DNA of 64,000 nucleotides from Macondimonas sp045864775 (GTDB lineage Bacteria; Pseudomonadota; Gammaproteobacteria; UBA5335): NCBI GenBank assembly GCA_045864775.1, contig BTVR01000002.1, forward strand, positions 434,001-498,000, given 5' to 3'. Position numbers and translations under genes: made by a program. Every line of letters starts with the position of its first letter. Within the stretch, counting starts at the first letter, position 1. Below the pieces are notes generated by a model. That model was not told the origin of the DNA, searched no databases, and saw only the letters and a program-made list of their open reading frames with translations. Shown here piece by piece: positions 59,818 through 64,000 of the stretch.

Positions 59818-59939
59818 CATGGACCGGCGCCATCCAATCGCCGGTCGCCGAGCAAGTTCATGGCACAGTGTCTCCTCCTGAAAGGACCCCCTCGTCCTTT
59901 CACGCACTTGACCCCCTGATTCGTCAGGGGGTTTTTTTT
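59818..59939 (+). ncRNA. Candidate small regulatory RNA (~120 nt)
   Basis: A transcription unit with its own promoter and terminator and no plausible ORF. Predicted layout: hairpin 1, GACCGGCG/CGCCGGTC (59822-59829 with 59839-59846, 9-nt loop); a single-stranded linker ending in TCTCCTCCT (59871-59879), an anti-Shine-Dalgarno stretch; hairpin 2, GAAAGGAC/GTCCTTTC (59880-59887 with 59894-59901), exposing a C-rich loop CCCCTC; then the terminator. The linker and C-rich loop are typical seed elements of Hfq- or ProQ-dependent sRNAs that block ribosome binding, as in the C-rich-loop sRNAs of other proteobacteria. The 5' end is estimated from the -10 element. Family unknown. Confidence 0.7.
59912..59939 (+). 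terminator. Strong intrinsic terminator (sRNA 3' end)
   Basis: CCCCCTGA (59912-59919), TTCG tetraloop, TCAGGGGG (59924-59931), then eight T residues. A textbook rho-independent terminator with a stable UUCG loop. Confidence 0.9.
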
Positions 59940-60024
59940 GCGCTCGTCGTGGGCGATCGGCCTCGGGTACACTGCCATGCAGATCGACGCAGGGTCGATC
60001 CTCGCCACCCGATTGGAGCCCGCG

Positions 60025-60477
60025 ATGAAATCTCGGAAAGCACGCCTCGTGTCTGGACTTGCCCTCGCTCTGCCCATGCTGGCAGGCGCCCACGGCGGTG
60101 ACCACGCCGACCCCGTCGAATATCGCCACGCGGGTTTCTACATGGTCGGTTGGCATTTCCAGCCCCTGGCCGACATGGTCAAAGGCGAGAAACCGATGGA
60201 CGCCAAGGCGTTCGCGAGGCATGCCGCCGCCGTGGCCCACATCGCCCCGCTCCTCGCCGAGGGCTTTGCCGATGGCCCGCACAAGGGCAAGACCGATGCG
60301 CGGCCGGAAATCTGGAAGAACTACGCCGACTTCTCAAAGAAGATGCAGGCCTTCGAGACCGAGTCGGCGCGACTGGCCCAAGTGGCCCAGGCCGGCGATG
60401 CGGCCCAGGTCAAGGATCAGTTCATGAAAACGGCGCAAAGTTGCAAGGCCTGCCACGACGACTACCGCAAGGATTGA
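60025..60477 (+). CDS. Cytochrome c-prime/c556-like protein
   Basis: A 150-residue class II c-type cytochrome. Signal peptide: RLVSGLALALPMLAGA. The mature four-helix bundle ends with the haem-binding CKACH (Cys140, Cys143, His144) near the C terminus, the position typical of cytochrome c'. The helical segment FYMVGWHFQPLADMVKGEK carries a Met likely to be an axial ligand (c556-like) near residue 39. The ATG at 60025 gives the signal peptide. It is convergent with a cytochrome b561-type gene, with stops 3 nt apart. Roles may include NO binding or electron transfer to the b561. Confidence 0.88.
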   Translation: MKSRKARLVSGLALALPMLAGAHGGDHADPVEYRHAGFYMVGWHFQPLADMVKGEKPMDAKAFARHAAAVAHIAPLLAEGFADGPHKGKTDARPEIWKNYADFSKKMQAFETESARLAQVAQAGDAAQVKDQFMKTAQSCKACHDDYRKD

Positions 60478-60480
60478 TCT

Positions 60481-61161
60481 CTAAAACCCATTGACGATCC
60501 AGACGACCCCGCCCACGCTCAGCAGCGACAATGCCACGGCCCGCCAGACGGAAACGCTCGTCTGAGCGGGCGTTTCATCGGCCGCCACGGTTTTCCTGCC
60601 CGTCAGCATCGCCCTGACCAGATGCTCACCGAACCGCCACCGATAGTAGGCGATGGCGGCTACGTGAAGCGCCACCGAGGCGATCAGCACGTTGACGTTC
60701 ACCGTGTGGATGGCCGTCGCAAGCCGGCTGAAACGAGCGGCGACCGTGTGAGCCAGCGGCCCTTCGATCAGGATGTCGTCGGAGGCGAACAGGCCGGTCA
60801 CCACCTGGATCAGCACCAAGGCAAGCAACAGCAGCACCATGTAGCCGCCCAACGGATTGTGGCCCAGGTAGGCGTGATGACGACCCCGCGCAAGATCCGC
60901 CGCATAGCGCCATGCCGCTCGGGGCGATGCCACGAAATGCGCGAAACGGGCATGAAAGGAACCGGCGAATCCCCACATCAGCCGAAACAGGATGAGCGCC
61001 AGGATCGCATAGCCCGCATAGAGGTGATAACGCATCCAATCCAGGCCGCCCTGCGCGGTCGACCAGGCGATGATCAGCAGAAGCACGAGCGCCCAGTGAA
61101 ACAGGCGAATGGGGAAATCCCAAACGACGACGGTCCGGCGGCGGTCTGTCGGAAGGTTCAT
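60481..61161 (-). CDS. Cytochrome b561 (Ni/Fe-hydrogenase b-type) membrane protein
   Basis: A 226-residue b-type cytochrome with four main hydrophobic helices and a fifth at the C terminus. Likely haem ligands are the His in FPIRLFHWALV (about residue 22), YHLYAGYAI (about 45), and two in TAIHTVNVNVLIASVALHVA (about 155-175). A conserved WGFAGSFHARFAHF loop is present. It probably carries electrons between quinol and a periplasmic partner such as the adjacent class II cytochrome c. Start is the ATG at 61161. Confidence 0.88.
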   Translation of the reverse strand: MNLPTDRRRTVVVWDFPIRLFHWALVLLLIIAWSTAQGGLDWMRYHLYAGYAILALILFRLMWGFAGSFHARFAHFVASPRAAWRYAADLARGRHHAYLGHNPLGGYMVLLLLALVLIQVVTGLFASDDILIEGPLAHTVAARFSRLATAIHTVNVNVLIASVALHVAAIAYYRWRFGEHLVRAMLTGRKTVAADETPAQTSVSVWRAVALSLLSVGGVVWIVNGF

Positions 61162-61358
61162 GCGATGCGATTCCTGTGTGGTTCGGCCCCGGCCCGGCGA
61201 ACGCCTTGCACGGCAGGTCCGTGCGGCATCGTGCCTCAGATCAAGGACCCTGATGGCCCGGTTTGCCGATGCCCGAGCAGAGCGGTAAGCTTGCGCACGC
61301 CGCCCATTTTCATGGCGAGTCCGGGGCGTCGTCCAGTGAAGATTTTCAAGGAGACACG

Positions 61359-61745
61359 ATGAACAAGCTAACGACGGGCATGGTGCTGGTCCTCATGTGC
61401 AGCCTGCCCGGCTGGGTATCCGCAGAAGACGCGGCGGAACCGATGACGGCGGAAGTCGGCGCCAGTCTGCCCGATCGCGATCAAATCTACGGTTTCGACA
61501 TCATGACCAAGGACGAACGCAAGCAGTACCGCGAGCAGTACGAAGCGATCGGGTCCGATGCCGAACGCAAGGTCTTTCTCGAAGGGCACCGCAAGCGGAT
61601 GATGGAACGCGCTCGCGCGCTGGGCTTCGGCACGCCCGAGCAGGGTCAGGCCATGGCCCGCGAAGGAAGCCTCGTCAAAGGGGGCCACGGCGGCGAAAAG
61701 GCACAGAAGACGGGGCACGGCATCCACGACTACCTGCACTATTGA
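61359..61745 (+). CDS. Small exported protein with IYG...MT.DER motif
   Basis: A 128-residue protein with a signal peptide (TTGMVLVLMCSLPGWVSA, start MNKL) and a polar, helix-rich mature part. The segment IYGFDIMTKDERKQYREQYE followed by ERKVFLEGHRKRMMERARALG is a motif seen in many proteobacterial periplasmic proteins of unknown function. A His/Gly/Lys-rich tail (GGHGGEKAQKTGHGIHDYLHY) might bind metal. An ideal AAGGAGA ribosome site supports the ATG at 61359. It stands 197 nt from the divergent cytochrome b561 gene and is followed by a strong terminator. Confidence 0.75.
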   Translation: MNKLTTGMVLVLMCSLPGWVSAEDAAEPMTAEVGASLPDRDQIYGFDIMTKDERKQYREQYEAIGSDAERKVFLEGHRKRMMERARALGFGTPEQGQAMAREGSLVKGGHGGEKAQKTGHGIHDYLHY

Positions 61746-61767
61746 TCCCTCCGCGGCTCATGGTCGC

Positions 61768-61792
61768 AAGGCGCCTTCGGGCGCCTTTTTTT
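61768..61792 (+). terminator. Intrinsic terminator after the small exported protein gene
   Basis: AAGGCGCC (61768-61775), TTCG loop, GGCGCCTT (61780-61787), then T residues to 61792. The stop codon is 23 nt upstream. Confidence 0.88.
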
Positions 61793-61906
61793 CCCTTTTT
61801 TCCGTCAAGAAGCGGCCTGACGCGCCGCTATCTGGATTGAAACCACCGCAACATCGCGCTCGGCCGTTGCGGCGTGGTTCGAAGATCATTTGACGGGAGT
61901 GCCTCC

Positions 61907-62308
61907 ATGAAGATTCATCAACTGTGCTGCGCAGCGCTGCTGGGTGGTGCGGCCATGCTGGCCCATGCCGACATGGCTCGCCTGAACTATGAGGAAATGG
62001 CCGACATCAGCGGACAGGCCTATTATCTCTCGTTGGGCTCGGTCGCGCTGCCCGGACTCAAGACCCTCGCGGAACGACACATCCAGATCGGCCCGTTCGG
62101 CATCAGCGCGTTCGCGCAGGGCGTCGAGACCCGCGCACAACCGCTCTTCTCGTTCTCCCGCAACCTGTTCGTTGCTTCGTTCAATGGCGTCAATACGACG
62201 CTCTATGGCGCCGTCGAAGCAGCGCTCGGGGCGGCGCCGGCGCCCTACAGTACGATCGGGACCACGGCGTGGGGATACGTCCCCTTGGCGACGATCAAGT
62301 TCGAGTAA
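61907..62308 (+). CDS. Small exported protein with post-signal SGQ motif, unknown
   Basis: A 133-residue exported protein. Signal peptide QLCCAALLGGAAMLAHA, then DMARLNYEEMADISGQAYYL. A motif of the form 'xxMADxSGQ' just after the signal peptide occurs in several small secreted proteins of Pseudomonas/Acinetobacter-like bacteria (DUF6160-type), whose function is not established. The rest is hydrophobic, Ala/Gly/Phe/Thr-rich with FSFSRNLFVASFNGVNTTLY, perhaps beta-structured. The ATG at 61907 is preceded by a GGGAG ribosome site 12 nt away. No neighbour explains it. Confidence 0.65.
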   Translation: MKIHQLCCAALLGGAAMLAHADMARLNYEEMADISGQAYYLSLGSVALPGLKTLAERHIQIGPFGISAFAQGVETRAQPLFSFSRNLFVASFNGVNTTLYGAVEAALGAAPAPYSTIGTTAWGYVPLATIKFE

Positions 62309-62350
62309 CGCGGCTGCGCAAACCGCGCGGCTCCGCGAAACGCCCCGCGC

Positions 62351-63499
62351 TCAGCGCTGAGCCGCCACCTCCGCATACACGGCAAGGGTTTGCGCGGCCA
62401 CCTGCGCTTCGGTGAACTGGTCGATCACCAGCTGGCGGCCGGCCTGGCCCATCCGGCGACAGCGCTCCGGATCGGCAAGGAGCCGCGCCAAGGCGCGGGC
62501 GAGCGCAACGGCATCGCGCGGCGGCACGAGGAGTCCGTTGACACCGTCCCGGACGATCTCGCGGCAGCCCGGGCGATCGGCCGCGATCAAGGCACATCCG
62601 CTGGCCGCCGCCTCGATCAGGATGCGGGGCACGCCTTCCCCGTAGGCCGTGGGCAGGCAAACGATGGCGCTCGTCGCCAGAATCTCCTGCATGTCCTGCC
62701 GATGACCCCACCACTGCACGGCGCCTTCGGCGTGCCAATCCGCCAACTGCTGCTCGGTCAGACTGTCCGGATTGCCCTCGTCAGGCGCGCCCAACAGCAC
62801 GAACGCGGCCGATACGCCAGCGGCCTTGAGTTGCCGGGCCGCCGCGACGAATTCCGCCACGCCCTTGTCATGCAGCATGCGTGAGGCGAACACCACACGG
62901 GGCGGCTGCGCCGCGACGCGCGAGTCTGGTCGAAAGCGATCCGGGTCGACGCCCGATCCCAGCACCACGCGGGCCTGATCGGGCCGCACCATCGACTCGG
63001 CGATGAAAAACGCGCGGTCGTCCGGGTTCTGGAAGATGGCGCGGCATGAAGGGCTGCCCAGGGCGAGGCGGTAAGCCCAAGTGACACCGCTGCGCAAACC
63101 ACGCCCCTGGATACCCGCAGCCGTGGTGAACACCCACCCCCGGCCCGGCACCGTGGCGACGTATGACCCCGCGCGGCAGAGACGCGCCATCACGCCGCCA
63201 TAGAGCACCGGCTTGATGGTGACGAGATGAATCAGCGCGGGCTGCACCTGCCGGTAGAGCCGCGCGAGCGCCCACAGGCTTGCCAGTTCATGCAGTGGAG
63301 ACATGCCCCGGCGCGTGAGAGGAAGGGCGTGAAAGGTGATGCCTTCGTCCGTCAGGCGGGCGCGATCCGCCGCACCCGCTTCGGGCGCCGCCAGATGGAT
63401 GTCCCAACCCGCCGCGCGCGCCGCGCGGGCCACGGGCAGCCGGTGCGACAAAAAATACGGGACTGCGTTGTGGACGTACAGCAGACGGCGTCCGGTCAT
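62351..63499 (-). CDS. Glycosyltransferase family 4 (GT-B) of surface-polysaccharide type
   Basis: A 382-residue GT4 protein. The N-terminal Rossmann domain begins RLLYVHNAVPYFLSHRLPVA, like the PglA/WbpH-type acceptor domain. The donor domain has VVFASRMLHDKGVAEFVAAAR, a WGHRQDMQEILATSAIVCLPT stretch, and the EX7E-like VPRILIEAAASGCALIAAD (about residues 285-305) with GVNGLLVPPRD. It probably adds a sugar to a lipid-linked surface glycan. It is divergent from another glycosyltransferase at the window edge. Confidence 0.92.
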   Translation of the reverse strand: MTGRRLLYVHNAVPYFLSHRLPVARAARAAGWDIHLAAPEAGAADRARLTDEGITFHALPLTRRGMSPLHELASLWALARLYRQVQPALIHLVTIKPVLYGGVMARLCRAGSYVATVPGRGWVFTTAAGIQGRGLRSGVTWAYRLALGSPSCRAIFQNPDDRAFFIAESMVRPDQARVVLGSGVDPDRFRPDSRVAAQPPRVVFASRMLHDKGVAEFVAAARQLKAAGVSAAFVLLGAPDEGNPDSLTEQQLADWHAEGAVQWWGHRQDMQEILATSAIVCLPTAYGEGVPRILIEAAASGCALIAADRPGCREIVRDGVNGLLVPPRDAVALARALARLLADPERCRRMGQAGRQLVIDQFTEAQVAAQTLAVYAEVAAQR

Positions 63500-63558
63500 G
63501 ACTCCTCCTGGAAACCGTGCATTCTAAGCCCCTCTCGGGTCCATCAAGCGGGGGTAGA

Positions 63559-64000
63559 ATGGCCGCTTTCGCCCTGGATGTGCCCGTGCCCCCGCGTGTC
63601 AGCGTCGTGCTTCCCACTTACAACCGCGCCGGCGTACTCGGCCGCGCGGTGCGCAGCGTGCTGGCCCAGAGCGAATCCGATCTCGAGCTCATCGTGGTGG
63701 ATGATGCCTCCACTGACGAGACGCCGCGCGTCTTGGCCAGTTTCGACGACCCACGCCTGCATGTGTTGCGCCACGACAGCCGGCGCGGCGGCGCGGCCGC
63801 GCGCAACACCGGCCTTGCCGAGGCGCGCGCAGATTGGGTCGCGTTTCAGGACAGCGACGATGAATGGCTGCTCGACAAACTCGCCCGCCAACTCGCCTTG
63901 ACCGCAGAGAATTCGGCACTGGGCGCAGTCTACTGCGCCTTCGTGCGCTTCAGCGGGGAGGATGCCACACGCACGCCGGCTCCGAAGCACAAGCGGCGTG
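63559..64000 (+). CDS. Glycosyltransferase family 2, 3' end cut by window
   Basis: Open frame running off the window with a classic GT-A start: VSVVLPTYNRAGVLGRAVRSVL, LIVVDDASTDETPRVL, AAARNTGLAEARADWVAFQDSDDEW (the DxD-like DSDD). The stretch seen is about 147 residues. The start at ATG 63559 is uncertain because that codon overlaps a TAGAAT hexamer (63555-63560) resembling other -10 elements here; the in-frame GTG at 63580 may be the true start. It probably belongs with the divergent GT4 gene in a surface-glycan locus continuing beyond the window. Confidence 0.85.
   Translation, partial: MAAFALDVPVPPRVSVVLPTYNRAGVLGRAVRSVLAQSESDLELIVVDDASTDETPRVLASFDDPRLHVLRHDSRRGGAAARNTGLAEARADWVAFQDSDDEWLLDKLARQLALTAENSALGAVYCAFVRFSGEDATRTPAPKHKRR

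Noticed and set aside
62350..62361. CTCAGCGCTGAG palindrome at the end of the GT4 gene
   Set aside because: Short, no loop and no T tract; overlaps the stop codon and fits chance in GC-rich DNA.

Overview
The window is a high-GC gammaproteobacterial chromosome segment, almost all of it housekeeping genes. Several gene orders point to this class: ubiE-ubiJ-ubiB, smc-zipA-ligA, lptD-surA-pdxA-rsmA-apaG-apaH, kdsD-kdsC-lptC-lptA-lptB-rpoN-hpf-rapZ, and pilT-pilU beside yggS-proC-yggT-yggU-metX-metW. The amgK-murU pair, divergent from lptD, is familiar from Pseudomonas-like genomes. I cannot name the genus. No tRNA, rRNA, CRISPR array or complete insertion sequence was seen.

Layout. 1-3.6 kb: ubiquinone biosynthesis genes and a small DUF2058 gene. 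3.6-9.9 kb: ligA, zipA and smc on the minus strand. 10.0-15.8 kb: an accessory stretch with queF, a lower-GC glycosyltransferase, a cold-shock/DUF1294 fusion, and three low-GC genes on the minus strand. Each of these three genes is followed by an integron attC-like recombination site. No integrase is visible, so this looks like an integrase-less cassette array. 15.8-25.3 kb: minus-strand run of glycerol catabolism (glpK, glpD), apaH, apaG, rsmA, pdxA, surA and lptD. 25.4-27.9 kb: amgK-murU cell-wall recycling and a convergent S1/P1-type nuclease. 27.9-31.0 kb: an iron-uptake-like PepSY-tonB-exbB operon without exbD. 31.3-35.6 kb: deaD, chrA and a frameshifted esterase gene. 36.4-42.5 kb: KDO synthesis and LPS transport, sigma-54, hpf and rapZ.

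42.6-45.1 kb: mgtE and fbp. 45.1-47.3 kb: an exported C39-peptidase-like protein and an outer-membrane barrel protein that together resemble a minimal FapD/FapF pair. 47.3-50.5 kb: three tandem PilT-family retraction ATPases. 50.5-55.5 kb: yggS-proC-yggT-yggU, metX-metW and a DUF4426 gene. 55.5-58.6 kb: minus-strand hspQ, moaB, a hydrolase, a tandem-hotdog thioesterase and a PagL-like lipid A deacylase. 58.7-62.3 kb: sohB, a strong small-RNA candidate with its own promoter and terminator, a cytochrome c-prime / b561 pair and two small exported proteins. 62.3-64.0 kb: two glycosyltransferases, the last cut by the window edge.

The least ordinary items are the integrase-less attC array (about 13.0-15.0 kb), the free-standing sRNA (about 59.8-59.94 kb) with an anti-Shine-Dalgarno segment and a C-rich hairpin loop, the FapD/FapF-like pair, and the esterase gene split by a frameshift.
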